This document shows, piece after piece, positions 55,971 to 64,000 of a stretch of 64,000 nt of DNA; within the stretch, counting starts at the first letter, position 1, and each line of letters opens with the position of its first letter. The translations under genes were made by a program, and so were the position numbers. The stretch comes from an uncultured Sulfitobacter sp. (lineage in GTDB: Bacteria > Pseudomonadota > Alphaproteobacteria > Rhodobacterales > Rhodobacteraceae), in the NCBI GenBank assembly GCA_947492925.1, contig CANLOQ010000003.1, positions 620,001-684,000 of the forward strand, given 5' to 3'. The notes beneath the pieces are model-generated. The model had not been told where the DNA came from, ran no database searches, and saw only the letters and a list, made by a program, of their open reading frames with translations.

Positions 55971-56756
55971 TCACCCGCGAATGATCTTCGCGAACCCCGA
56001 AAACAGCGGCTCATTCGCACAGACAATCTCGCCGTCCTGCAACACATCGCCCGCCGGGTTCAGCGGCTCAACCAGCCCGCCCGCCTCGCGCACGATGATC
56101 ATCCCCGCCGCCAGATCCCAGGGCTGCAACCGCCGCTCCCAAAACCCGTCGTAGCGGCCAGCACCTACGTAGGCCAAATCAAGCGATGCCGCCCCAAAAC
56201 GCCGCACACCGGCACAGACCGGCAGCAACCGGCCCAGATCTTTCAGCGTCGCGGGCAAATCAGACCGCCCGCTAAACGGCAGCCCGGTGGCAAAGATGCT
56301 CTCGATCATCCGGTTGCGCCCCGACACGCGCAGACGGCTTTCGTTCATCCATGCGCCCGCACCCTTTTCGGCAAAGAACATCTCGTCCTTGCTGGGGTCA
56401 TAGACCACACCGGCCACAACCTGCCCCTTGTGCTCCAGCGCGATGGACACCGCCCAATGCGGCAACCCGTGCAGAAAGTTCGTCGTCCCGTCCAGCGGGT
56501 CCACGATCCAGCGGCGCGTGGGGTCAGCCCCCTCTTCCGCTCCGCCCTCTTCGGCCAGCCAGCCATAGGTGGGCCGCGCGTTCATCAGCTCGGACTTGAT
56601 GATCTGCTCCGCCCCGATATCGGCTTTGGACACGAAATCCCCGGCACCTTTGACGGACACCTGAAGCTGTTCGACCTCACCAAAATCCTTGATCAAGGAT
56701 CGCCCCGCCTTGCGCGCTGCCTTGATCATCACATTCAGATTTGCACTGCCAACCAT
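55971..56756 (-). CDS. suhB: Inositol monophosphatase family protein (SuhB-like)
   Basis: 261 residues from ATG at 56756, with AAAGG nine bases upstream; an ATG at 56765 lies right at that site and is less likely. Metal-binding motifs are Y-G-W-L-A-E-E-G-G and WIVDPLDGTTNFLHGLPHWA; PWDLAAGMIIVREAGG is the third. The enzyme hydrolyses inositol phosphates; in gamma-proteobacteria SuhB also aids rRNA transcription antitermination. It is divergent from the methyltransferase gene. Confidence 0.94.
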   Translation of the reverse strand: MVGSANLNVMIKAARKAGRSLIKDFGEVEQLQVSVKGAGDFVSKADIGAEQIIKSELMNARPTYGWLAEEGGAEEGADPTRRWIVDPLDGTTNFLHGLPHWAVSIALEHKGQVVAGVVYDPSKDEMFFAEKGAGAWMNESRLRVSGRNRMIESIFATGLPFSGRSDLPATLKDLGRLLPVCAGVRRFGAASLDLAYVGAGRYDGFWERRLQPWDLAAGMIIVREAGGLVEPLNPAGDVLQDGEIVCANEPLFSGFAKIIRG

Positions 56757-56939
56757 TTCAGACATCCTTTACCGCTCAGACGCCTCCTTTATGCCCCACG
56801 CGCCTGATTGCCAAGTGTGCATCGGGGCGCAATGCCCGGCCATCTGCCCGCAGGCAAGGCGCCCCGTATTGGTTTGCGGGCTGCCCTGTGCATACTGACA
56901 CCGGGTGCTGACCACCCCGCAAAGCAAAAGGAGCCCCGC

Positions 56940-57890
56940 TTGGAGCATGTGATCACCCCCTTTCTCAACGCCATGCAGGAGGTGGAGGCGGCAGCAACCG
57001 CACTGGACAATCACCTTACCGATGTCCGCGCCACGCAGGCCAGACAGGACGCGGCGCTCAAACAGCTGACCGACCTGATCCACCGGACAGGTGACCGCTG
57101 GGATGCTGCAACACGCGCCCGGCTGAAAACAAATAATGCCAAATACGCGGCCCTGCACAAAACGCTGGACGCACAGAAAACTGCCCTGCTTGCCGCCCAA
57201 CAGCGCTACACGGCCCAGAAAGCGGCCTTTGATGACCTCGCGACCGCGCAGCAGCACCTGCTTGCCAGCCGGGCCGAAACGGAATGGCGCCAGCAAAAAC
57301 GCGAGGCGGCCCTGTCGCGCACGGTCGAGACGATGATGCAGGCGCGATGCGCGGCGCAATCCCCTGCGGCCGACGCGCCCCAGTTCGCACATCCTCACGA
57401 CAGCCACAGCTATATCGCGCTGCGCATCGACCGGCTGCTTGACCTGCTGCTCTCTCTGGACAGGTTTCTGGCGATAGACAGCGATTTCACGACTGCCGAA
57501 GGCCGCTACCGGCCCGTGTCGTTTCTCGAAGTCGGCTGCGGACAGGGGCGGATCATGTACCTTCTGGCGCACACCCGCCTTGTGCGCTGCGCCAGCATCG
57601 AAGGTTTTGACTTCAACGCTGACCTTGTGGCGCTTGGCCGCGCGGCACTGGATCTGGGCGAGTGTATTTTTGTCGGGGACGCGATGGCGGTCGACTACGG
57701 CAGCCATGACGTGATCTATTCCTACCGTCCGTTCTCCGATGTCGTCCAGCAGGCCGCGCTTGAGGCGCGCATCGTGGATCAGATGCAGCCGGGCGCTTAC
57801 CTGATCGCCCCCACCGCGCATGATCTGGACCTCTTTGCGCAACTCACCCGCATGGGCGACGGTCTCGACATCTGGAAGAAAACCGGCTGA
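56940..57890 (+). CDS. Coiled-coil protein with C-terminal methyltransferase-like domain
   Basis: 316 residues from a TTG at 56940 with AAAGGAG upstream; a GTG at 56949 is the alternative. The first about 140 residues are a long alanine/gln/lys-rich coiled coil (LDNHLTDVRATQARQDAALK, then LLAAQQRYTAQKAAFDDLAT). The C-terminal domain has a SAM-binding motif I at about 195 (FLEVGCGQGRIMYLLA), an acidic second motif (IEGFDFNADLVALGR) and VGDAMAVDYGSHDVIYSYRP. The substrate is unknown. Motif I is intact, so an active enzyme is plausible. Confidence 0.72.
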   Translation: MEHVITPFLNAMQEVEAAATALDNHLTDVRATQARQDAALKQLTDLIHRTGDRWDAATRARLKTNNAKYAALHKTLDAQKTALLAAQQRYTAQKAAFDDLATAQQHLLASRAETEWRQQKREAALSRTVETMMQARCAAQSPAADAPQFAHPHDSHSYIALRIDRLLDLLLSLDRFLAIDSDFTTAEGRYRPVSFLEVGCGQGRIMYLLAHTRLVRCASIEGFDFNADLVALGRAALDLGECIFVGDAMAVDYGSHDVIYSYRPFSDVVQQAALEARIVDQMQPGAYLIAPTAHDLDLFAQLTRMGDGLDIWKKTG

Positions 57891-57998
57891 CCCCACCGCC
57901 CACGCTGTCCCGCCCATCCGCAACGTCACATCCCTACCCCCTTGCCATTCCGCGCAAGCACGTCACCCTAGCGACAATTGAAAAAAGGGAGAGAGACC

Positions 57999-59039
57999 AT
58001 GAGCACCCAAATGCAGCAGATCGTGCTGGCCAGCCGTCCCGACGGCGCGCCAAAGCCAGAGAATTTCCGCCTTGAAACAACGGACATCCCCAGCCCCGCC
58101 GCGGGCGAGGTGCTGGTCGAGGTGACCTATATGTCGCTCGACCCCTATATGCGCGGGCGCATGGATGACGCCAAATCCTACGCCGCACCGGTGCCCATCG
58201 GCGGCAAGATGGAAGGCGGCAGCGTGGGCCGGGTGATTGATGCCAACGGCACCGGCCTGTCCGAAGGTGATATGGTCTTTGGCCCTTTTGGCTGGGCCAC
58301 CCATGCCACGGCGGATGCCCGCATGTGCCGCAAACTCGACCCCGATCAGGCGCCGGTCACCACCTCTCTGGGCGTGCTGGGCATGCCGGGCCTGACCGGC
58401 TGGCATGGGCTGATGGCCTACGGAAAACCAAAGGAAGGCGAAACGCTTGTCGTGGCTGCGGCCACCGGGCCCGTGGGCTCTATGGTAGGCCAGCTTGCCA
58501 AATCGCTGGGCCTGCGGGTTGTCGGCGTTGCGGGTGGTGCGGACAAATGCAAGATGGCTGTGGATCATTTCGGGTTTGACGCCTGCATCGACCACCGCGC
58601 CCACGACACGGCCAAATCCCTGCGCGACGCATTGAAACAGGAATGCCCCAAAGGCATCGACATTTACTTCGAAAATGTCGGTGGCAAGGTACTCGAAGCG
58701 GTGATCCCCCTGATGAACCCCTTCGGACGTATCCCGGTCTGCGGCATGATCGCATGGTACAACGCCGGCGGACTGGGCGAAAACGCAGGTGGTGAGGCAC
58801 TGACCGCGCCAAAGCTCTGGCGCACCATTCTGGTGAATTTCCTCAGCGTGCACGGCTTTATCATTTCAAATCACTGGGACCGTTTCCCCGAATTCCTGTC
58901 CGAAGTCGCGCCAAAGGTCGCCAGTGGCGAAATTGCGGTGCAGGAAGACATCACCGAAGGGCTGGAAAACGCACCACAGGCGTTCATGGACCTGCTGACC
59001 GGCGGCAATAGCGGCAAGGCCATCGTCAAGGTCGCATAA
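57999..59039 (+). CDS. curA: NADP-dependent oxidoreductase of the MDR family (CurA-like)
   Basis: 346 residues of the medium-chain dehydrogenase family without structural zinc. The NADP site is A-A-T-G-P-V-G-S-M-V-G-Q-L-A. LDPYMRGRMDDAKSYAAPV and LGMPGLTGWHGLMAYG are features of the leukotriene B4 dehydrogenase/CurA branch, which reduces enone double bonds. The start at 57999 follows GGGAGAGA. It is monocistronic, with a strong terminator after the stop. Confidence 0.93.
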   Translation: MSTQMQQIVLASRPDGAPKPENFRLETTDIPSPAAGEVLVEVTYMSLDPYMRGRMDDAKSYAAPVPIGGKMEGGSVGRVIDANGTGLSEGDMVFGPFGWATHATADARMCRKLDPDQAPVTTSLGVLGMPGLTGWHGLMAYGKPKEGETLVVAAATGPVGSMVGQLAKSLGLRVVGVAGGADKCKMAVDHFGFDACIDHRAHDTAKSLRDALKQECPKGIDIYFENVGGKVLEAVIPLMNPFGRIPVCGMIAWYNAGGLGENAGGEALTAPKLWRTILVNFLSVHGFIISNHWDRFPEFLSEVAPKVASGEIAVQEDITEGLENAPQAFMDLLTGGNSGKAIVKVA

Positions 59040-59046
59040 TAAGTAC

Positions 59047-59085
59047 GTTCGGGCGCGCCACGGCGCGCCCGAACCCATCCTTTTT
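59047..59085 (+). terminator. Rho-independent terminator after curA
   Basis: GTTCGGGCGCGC and GCGCGCCCGAAC (within 59047-59074) form a stem of about 12 bp with a four-base loop, followed by CCCATCC and TTTTT at 59081-59085. Confidence 0.85.
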
Positions 59086-59276
59086 CACTCCATCTTAGCG
59101 CGCTTCGGCTCACCCGCTGATCACCGCGCAGGCGCATAAACCTTCACGCAGGCAACCAATCGCACATAGGTGCGCACGGTCATGACACCTTGCTCATGCC
59201 TAACTCTTGGGCATTTTTGAACGCGCCCCGCAGAATCTTTCCACAATCGCTTGACCAAAGGTGCCGCAGCGGCAAC

Positions 59277-59316
59277 GATCAAACCGTACCAATTTGAAAT
59301 TGGTTTGACTTTGATC
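59277..59316. promoter_or_regulatory. Nested palindrome cluster
   Basis: Three concentric inverted repeats share one centre near 59296: outer GATCAAA/TTTGATC (59277-59283 with 59310-59316), middle TCAAACC/GGTTTGA (59279-59285 with 59302-59308), inner ACCAATTT/AAATTGGT (59288-59295 with 59297-59304). The inner 17-base site has the symmetry of a dimeric regulator site (GntR or LysR type). The regulator is not in the window. Confidence 0.6.
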
Positions 59317-59487
59317 ACCGCCACCACAGGTCAAACCGTGCAGGTGGCGCATTCAATCTGCGCTGCCGCGTCCACCGGACCAACTGCCGCGAAAAAGCAG
59401 GAAAGGAAAAGATGCAAAAATGGCCCCGCCAGTAGCCCTGTTTTTGCCGCACCGGACCCGCCCCTGCCAAGCAAGGAAAGACATGCC

Positions 59488-61137
59488 ATGACAGACGCCA
59501 TCACCCCCGACGATATCGCATCCGCGGAAAAGATCATGGGCCTCAGCTATACCGCCGGGGAACGCGCGCAGATGATCAGCAATCTCGAAGGGCAGATGCT
59601 GTCGGCACAGGCGCGGCGCGGCGTACCGCTCGACAACGCCACTCCGATGGCCGCGCGCTTTGACCCACGCCTGCCCGGGTTCGCCATGCCCCACGGGCGC
59701 GACCATCTGGCCGGCACACTGGTACGCGCCCCCCTGCCCGCCACGCCCGAAGACATCGCCTTTGCCCCGGTGACCCATCTGTCTCACTGGATCGCCTCGA
59801 AACAGATCACCTCCCGCGCGCTGACCGAACTCTACCTTGCCCGCATCGAGACACTGAACCCCAAACTGGAATGCTACGCGATGGTCACGCCGGACCGCGC
59901 ATTGGCCGAAGCCGATGCGATGGACAGCCTTACACAGGCAGGCGTGTCGCTCGGGCCGCTGCACGGCATTCCCTACGGCCTGAAAGATCTCTTTGATACC
60001 AAAGGCATCACCACCGGCTGGGGGGCCGAACCCTATCAACACACCATCCCCAACAGTGATGCCACGGTTACCCGGAAAATGCGCGCCGCCGGGGCGGTTC
60101 TTCTGGGCAAAACAACGCTGGGCGCACTGGCCTATAATGACATCTGGTACGGCGGCTGGACACGCAATCCGTGGAACCTGAACGAAGGGTCGTCCGGGTC
60201 CAGCGCGGGGTCCGCCTCGGCCACGGCGGCGGGGCTGTGCGGTTTCTCCATCGGCACCGAAACGCTCGGCTCCATCACCTCACCGTCGCAACGCTGCGGC
60301 ACAACGGGCCTGCGCCCCACCTTTGGCCGGGTCAGCCGCGCGGGCGCGATGGCGCTGTGCTGGTCGCTGGACAAGGTCGGCCCCATCTGCCGCTCGGTCG
60401 AGGATACCGCACTGGTGCTTGCCGCACTCAACGGTGGCGATCCCGCCGACCGCGGCTCAATCGACGCGCCCTTTGTTTTTGACGCGGGCCGCAGCATCGA
60501 CGGCATGGTGCTGGGCTATCTGCCACAGGCGTTCGAGGAAGGTGCCACCGAGATTGACCGCGCGGCCCTTGGCGCCGCGCGCACGCTCGGGATCGAGGTG
60601 CGCGAGGTCAGTCTCGAAGATCTGCCCTATGCCGCCTTGATGAACGTGGTCTACGCCGAAGCCGCCGCCGCCTTTGAACACCTCACACTTACCGATGCCG
60701 ATGACAGCCTGACATGGCAGGACGAAGGCGCATGGCCCAACACCATGCGCAAGGCGCGCTTTCTGTCGGCGGTGGATCACGTGAACCTTGACCGACTGCG
60801 CTACCGCGCGATGCAGGCACTGGGGGAGATGATGGCCGATATCGACGTGCTGATCGGCCCGTTCATGACAGGTCCGATGCTGGTGGCCAGCAATTTCACA
60901 GGCCACCCCTGCCTGCACCTGCGCGCAGGCTTCGAAGACGTCGCCACCCGCACCGCTGCATCGCTTGGCGCGGGCAAGCTGACCACCGGCGAGGCAAGCG
61001 GCCCGCAGACCTTCCGCGTGCCGCAGGGCATCTCGCTCTGGGGTCAGCTTTTTGACGAAGGACCGATGCTCAACCTGGGAATGGCGCTGGAACGCGCGCT
61101 GGATGTGGCAGCCGACCGCCCGACCTTTCCCCAATAA
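59488..61137 (+). CDS. Amidase family enzyme
   Basis: 549 residues of the amidase-signature family. The Ser-cisSer-Lys triad is seen as Lys166 (G-L-K-D-L-F-D), the serines of GSSGSSAGSASA (234-245) and Ser262 in TLGSITSPSQ. It hydrolyses a carboxamide, substrate unknown. The start at 59488 follows AAGGAAAG; an in-frame ATG at 59251 would add a stretch across the palindrome region and is rejected. It is followed in the same direction by a peptide-type ABC transporter, so the amide may be an imported compound. Confidence 0.92.
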   Translation: MTDAITPDDIASAEKIMGLSYTAGERAQMISNLEGQMLSAQARRGVPLDNATPMAARFDPRLPGFAMPHGRDHLAGTLVRAPLPATPEDIAFAPVTHLSHWIASKQITSRALTELYLARIETLNPKLECYAMVTPDRALAEADAMDSLTQAGVSLGPLHGIPYGLKDLFDTKGITTGWGAEPYQHTIPNSDATVTRKMRAAGAVLLGKTTLGALAYNDIWYGGWTRNPWNLNEGSSGSSAGSASATAAGLCGFSIGTETLGSITSPSQRCGTTGLRPTFGRVSRAGAMALCWSLDKVGPICRSVEDTALVLAALNGGDPADRGSIDAPFVFDAGRSIDGMVLGYLPQAFEEGATEIDRAALGAARTLGIEVREVSLEDLPYAALMNVVYAEAAAAFEHLTLTDADDSLTWQDEGAWPNTMRKARFLSAVDHVNLDRLRYRAMQALGEMMADIDVLIGPFMTGPMLVASNFTGHPCLHLRAGFEDVATRTAASLGAGKLTTGEASGPQTFRVPQGISLWGQLFDEGPMLNLGMALERALDVAADRPTFPQ

Positions 61138-61203
61138 GCAGGACCGGCGGCGCAACAGCCGCATCATTTCACCGCGCAGCCGCGCACCAAAGGGAGTACA
61201 GAC

Positions 61204-62757
61204 ATGAAACGCAGGGATTTTCTCAAGACAACCACCGCACTCATGGGTGGTCTGGCCATCACCGGCACCGGCATCGGCGTCGCCCATGCCGACGGTCACG
61301 CCACACCGGTCAGCGGCGGCACGCTGATCTGGGGCCATTCTGAGACCACTCAGAACCTCGACATGCACCAGACCGGCACCGCCTCAACGGGACGGCTGCT
61401 GCAAAACGTCCACGAAAGCATCGTCACCACCGACAAGGACCTGAACGTCGTGCCCAACCTCGCATCCAGTTTCGAGGTATCGCAAGACGGGCTGACCTAT
61501 ACTTTCAATCTGCGCGATGACGTGATGTTCCATACCGGCGCCAAGATGACATCGGCGGATGTGAAATATTCGTTCGAACGCTGTGCGGACCCGGCAACCG
61601 GAGCCACGAATTTTGAGGTCTTCAACGCCGTTGAAAGCATCGACACACCCGATGATCTGACCGTGATCGTGAACCTCAGCACCGTGAACGCGCCGTTCCT
61701 GTCCCGTCTGGCCGAAAACGGCGCGGGCGTTGTGATGCCGATGGGGTCCGGCGACACGCAGGGCGACATGCCCGTGGGTGCAGGTCCGTTCAAATTCGTG
61801 CGCCGTGAATTCGGCAATGAGGTCGAGCTGGAACGCTTTGACGACTATTTTGACGGTCCCGCCTATCTGGACAAGATCATCAGCCGCGAAATCACTGAAC
61901 CCACGGTGCGCCTGACCGGTCTGCGCACTGGCGAGCTGCACATGATCAATGACATCCCGCTGGACCGGATGGCCGAATTCGAAGGCAATGATGACTTCCA
62001 GACCGTCTCATGGTTCCCGCTGAACTTTGACTTCGTGAACTTCAACCACGATTTTGAACCCTTCAAGGACGCGCGCGTCCGGCAGGCCTTTGATCTGATG
62101 CTGGACAAAGAAACGCTGATGCTGGGTGCGCTTTGGGGTCAGGGCACCACCTCCGCCTCGCCCAGCTTCCCGACTTCCGCGTCCTATAACGGTGACATCT
62201 CCCAGCGCGGTCAGGACTTTGAACGCGCCCGTGCGCTGCTGGCCGAAGCCGGCTATGCGCCCGGCGAACTGAAGGTCGTGTTCAAGGTCACCACCAACTA
62301 TCCCTACCACGTGGACAGCGCCCAGATCATGCTCGAATGGTTCCGTCAGGGCGGCGTCGACATGACCATCGAACAACTCACATGGTCGGACTGGCTCAGC
62401 CAGGTCTGGGTCGACAAGGACTTTCAGGTCACCATGATGAACTTCTTCACCCTGTGGGAGCCTGACTTCCTCTACTACTCGCTCTACCACTCCACCGGCG
62501 GCTTCAACTACCGCAAGATCAGCGAACCCGCACTGGACGAGATGCTGGAAAAGGCCCGCATCACCACCGACAGCGCGGCGCGCATGGACATCTACAAGGA
62601 CGTGCAGACCTATATTAACGAAAACACGCTGGACGTGATCCTGTGGTTCCGCAACGGCACCATCGGCGCACAGCCAAACGTGATGGGGCTGGATACCGTG
62701 GTGCAACCGAACGGGTCCGAAATGAACTTCCACAAGGTCTGGCTCAAGGACGCCTGA
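61204..62757 (+). CDS. ABC transporter substrate-binding protein (family 5, DppA-like)
   Basis: 517 residues. The N-terminus MKRRDFLKTTTALMGG has a twin-arginine R-R-D-F-L motif, so export may use Tat, then a helix and cleavage near H-A-D. The mature protein is a family 5 solute-binding protein (GGTLIWGHSETTQNLDMHQT, then ASTGRLLQNVHESIVTTDKD). Such proteins bind di/oligopeptides, opines or glycosides. It lies 67 bases after the amidase and 48 bases before a permease with a hairpin between. Confidence 0.95.
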   Translation: MKRRDFLKTTTALMGGLAITGTGIGVAHADGHATPVSGGTLIWGHSETTQNLDMHQTGTASTGRLLQNVHESIVTTDKDLNVVPNLASSFEVSQDGLTYTFNLRDDVMFHTGAKMTSADVKYSFERCADPATGATNFEVFNAVESIDTPDDLTVIVNLSTVNAPFLSRLAENGAGVVMPMGSGDTQGDMPVGAGPFKFVRREFGNEVELERFDDYFDGPAYLDKIISREITEPTVRLTGLRTGELHMINDIPLDRMAEFEGNDDFQTVSWFPLNFDFVNFNHDFEPFKDARVRQAFDLMLDKETLMLGALWGQGTTSASPSFPTSASYNGDISQRGQDFERARALLAEAGYAPGELKVVFKVTTNYPYHVDSAQIMLEWFRQGGVDMTIEQLTWSDWLSQVWVDKDFQVTMMNFFTLWEPDFLYYSLYHSTGGFNYRKISEPALDEMLEKARITTDSAARMDIYKDVQTYINENTLDVILWFRNGTIGAQPNVMGLDTVVQPNGSEMNFHKVWLKDA

Positions 62758-62767
62758 TGCCACAGTG

Positions 62768-62787
62768 CCGGGGGGCCTGCCCCCCGG
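62768..62787 (+). terminator. Intra-operon hairpin between binding protein and permease
   Basis: CCGGGGGG (62768-62775) and CCCCCCGG (62780-62787) pair with a CCTG loop. No T-run follows. Such hairpins after binding-protein genes stabilise that part of the mRNA or reduce read-through, keeping the binding protein in excess. Confidence 0.6.
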
Positions 62788-62805
62788 TACGCGACCGGAG
62801 AATAT

Positions 62806-63747
62806 ATGCATTACATCGCAAACAGATTGCTGTCAGTGGCTTTCACGCTGCTGCTGATCTCGCTGATCACGTTTCTGGTCACCAACATCCTGCCCGGGGA
62901 CGTGGCGATGGTGATCATGGGCACGCAATCCAATCCCGAAGCACTGGCGGGCCTGCGCGAAAGCCTCGGGCTGAACGATCCGCTGATCGCGCAATACGGA
63001 CGCTGGATCACCGGCATCCTGACCGGCGACTGGGGCCGGTCACTGGTCTTCAAAGAGGCCATCGGCCCGCTGATCGCGGACAAGGTCGTGGCCTCGGCAC
63101 TGATTGTTGTGATGTCGATGTGCATCGCACTGGCCGCCGCGATCCCGCTTGGGATCTGGGCAGCCGTCCACCGCGATAAATGGCAGGACAACGCGGCCTC
63201 GACCACAGCGCTTTTCGGGGTCAGCCTGCCGGATTTCTTCTGGGGAATCATGCTGATCCTGCTGTTTGCCCGCTATCTGGGCTGGTTGCCGTCCTCGGGT
63301 TTCGTACATCCGGCGGATGATTTCGTTGCCGCTGTGCGCCACGCCTTTCTGCCTTCGCTGGCGCTGGGTCTGGGGCTGATGGCGCATCTCACCCGCATGA
63401 CCCGCTCGACAATGTCCTCGATCCTCAGTCAGGAATTCATCCGCGTGGCCCGCGCCAAGGGGCTGACAGAACGCACGGTGATCTGGCGCTATGCGCTGGC
63501 CAATGCCATCGGACCGGTGATGACCGTCGCGGGCCTTCAGGTGGGCTATCTTTTTGGCTCCATCATCGTGATCGAAAGCCTGTTCAACTTCACAGGCATG
63601 GGCTGGCTGACCTATCAGGCGCTCCTGAACCGCGACATCCCGCTGATCCAAAGCACCGTCTTTGTCATCGCCGCGGTGGTGATGCTGACCAATCTGGTGG
63701 TTGATCTGCTCTATGCTGCCGTCGATCCCCGGATCAAACTGCCATGA
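62806..63747 (+). CDS. ABC transporter permease (DppB-like)
   Basis: 313 residues with six helices. The N-terminal segment ANRLLSVAFTLLLISLITFL and LNDPLIAQYGRWITGILTGD are typical of DppB/OppB. The ATPase-contact loop is EFIRVARAKGLTERTVIWRY. It forms the transmembrane channel with the next permease. The stop overlaps the next gene (ATGA). Confidence 0.95.
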   Translation: MHYIANRLLSVAFTLLLISLITFLVTNILPGDVAMVIMGTQSNPEALAGLRESLGLNDPLIAQYGRWITGILTGDWGRSLVFKEAIGPLIADKVVASALIVVMSMCIALAAAIPLGIWAAVHRDKWQDNAASTTALFGVSLPDFFWGIMLILLFARYLGWLPSSGFVHPADDFVAAVRHAFLPSLALGLGLMAHLTRMTRSTMSSILSQEFIRVARAKGLTERTVIWRYALANAIGPVMTVAGLQVGYLFGSIIVIESLFNFTGMGWLTYQALLNRDIPLIQSTVFVIAAVVMLTNLVVDLLYAAVDPRIKLP

Positions 63748-64000
63748 GGGGGTTTCTGACCGCCAAGGGCATTATCGGCGGCGGCATTGTCGTGATCGTC
63801 CTGCTCACTGCCCTGTTCGCGCCGCTGCTGATCCCCGATACATGGGCCACGCAAATGGACATGCGCGCGCGCCTGTCGGGGCCAACGCTTGCGCATCCGC
63901 TGGGCACGGACCAGCTGGGGCGCGATCTGATGTACCGGATGCTTTTGGGCGCACAGACCTCGATCATGATTGCCGGCACCGCCGTGTTGATGAGCCTTGT
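63744..64000 (+). CDS. ABC transporter permease (DppC-like), cut by window edge
   Basis: The first 85 residues of a second permease from ATG at 63744, overlapping the dppB stop. It begins M-R-G-F-L-T-A-K-G with a first helix (GGIVVIVLLTALFAPLLIP) and carries HPLGTDQLGRDLMYRMLLGA, the invariant DppC/OppC segment. The rest and the ATPase genes lie beyond the right edge. Confidence 0.93.
   Translation, partial: MRGFLTAKGIIGGGIVVIVLLTALFAPLLIPDTWATQMDMRARLSGPTLAHPLGTDQLGRDLMYRMLLGAQTSIMIAGTAVLMSL

Larger units (their letters stand above)
59040..59487 (+). promoter_or_regulatory. Long leader before the amidase operon, with nested palindromes
   Basis: 448 bases without a gene. It opens with the curA terminator (59047-59085). 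At 59277-59316 lie nested inverted repeats: GATCAAA ... TTTGATC, TCAAACC ... GGTTTGA and the perfect ACCAATTT-G-AAATTGGT (59288-59304). TCAAACCGT recurs as a direct repeat at 59279 and 59331. The remainder holds a short weak hairpin near 59196-59214 and no coding frame on either strand. This looks like an operator region for the amidase/transport operon. Confidence 0.6.

Noticed and set aside
59251-59487. N-terminal extension of the amidase
   Set aside because: It would translate the palindrome cluster and lacks a ribosome site; AAGGAAAG supports the start at 59488.

Overview
The window is an ordinary chromosomal segment of a high-GC alphaproteobacterium, most likely a member of the marine Roseobacter group (Rhodobacterales). 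The pointers are the secDF-ccmABCDG arrangement, a stand-alone DUF1289 protein behind ruvX, an Lrp-controlled long PutA, a heterotetrameric sarcosine oxidase operon, and the dense use of ATGA/GTGA stop-start overlaps. Genus is not resolved from sequence alone. About 63 protein genes and one tRNA (tRNA-Leu, anticodon UAA) are supported. No rRNA, CRISPR array, transposase, integrase or replication origin was seen.

Layout. 0-6.9 kb: a truncated PLP-dependent sulfur amino acid enzyme, an alpha/beta hydrolase-OsmC fusion, purB, two small secreted proteins sharing a Cys/Tyr-Asp motif, an orphan FliG-like protein and an LpxL-type acyltransferase. 6.9-11.4 kb: a DUF1223 protein, aconitase and an SDR. 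11.4-18.2 kb (minus strand): one compact run yajC-secD-secF-tauE-Mth938-ccmA-ccmB-ccmC-ccmD-ccmG joining the Sec export motor to cytochrome c maturation. 18.4-19.7 kb: an AT-richer membrane pentapeptide-repeat gene that looks acquired. 19.8-25.7 kb: serS, a TspO-like membrane protein and the yfgM-like/bamB/der operon. 25.9-31.6 kb: an RND efflux adaptor plus an unusually large pump, then a DUF302 protein. 31.7-39 kb: an Atm1-like ABC exporter with a coupled small protein, a LysM protein, a LOG-family enzyme, a host-attachment pair, sodB and two small membrane proteins.

38.8-44.3 kb (minus strand) holds soxB-soxD-soxA-soxG, the heterotetrameric sarcosine oxidase that demethylates sarcosine and passes the one-carbon unit to tetrahydrofolate. 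Divergent from it is ccmI-ruvX-DUF1289. 46.5-50.6 kb carries a translationally coupled TauE-type exporter and an Fe(II)/2-oxoglutarate dioxygenase-like protein, dusA, the tRNA and a TPR protein. 50.6-59 kb: an Lrp regulator divergent from putA, a rhomboid protease, a GFA protein, an inositol monophosphatase, a coiled-coil methyltransferase and a CurA-like reductase. 59-64 kb: a long leader with nested palindromes, an amidase and the start of a Dpp-type peptide/opine ABC transporter that runs off the right edge.

Nutritionally the segment points to use of small nitrogenous organics (sarcosine, proline, amides or peptides), with carbon entering the TCA cycle at glutamate and through aconitase. 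No clearly new multi-gene system was found. The most worthwhile leads are the pentapeptide gene, the TauE-dioxygenase pair, the palindromic leader before the amidase operon, the degenerate FliG, the coiled-coil methyltransferase and the RND pump with extra membrane segments.
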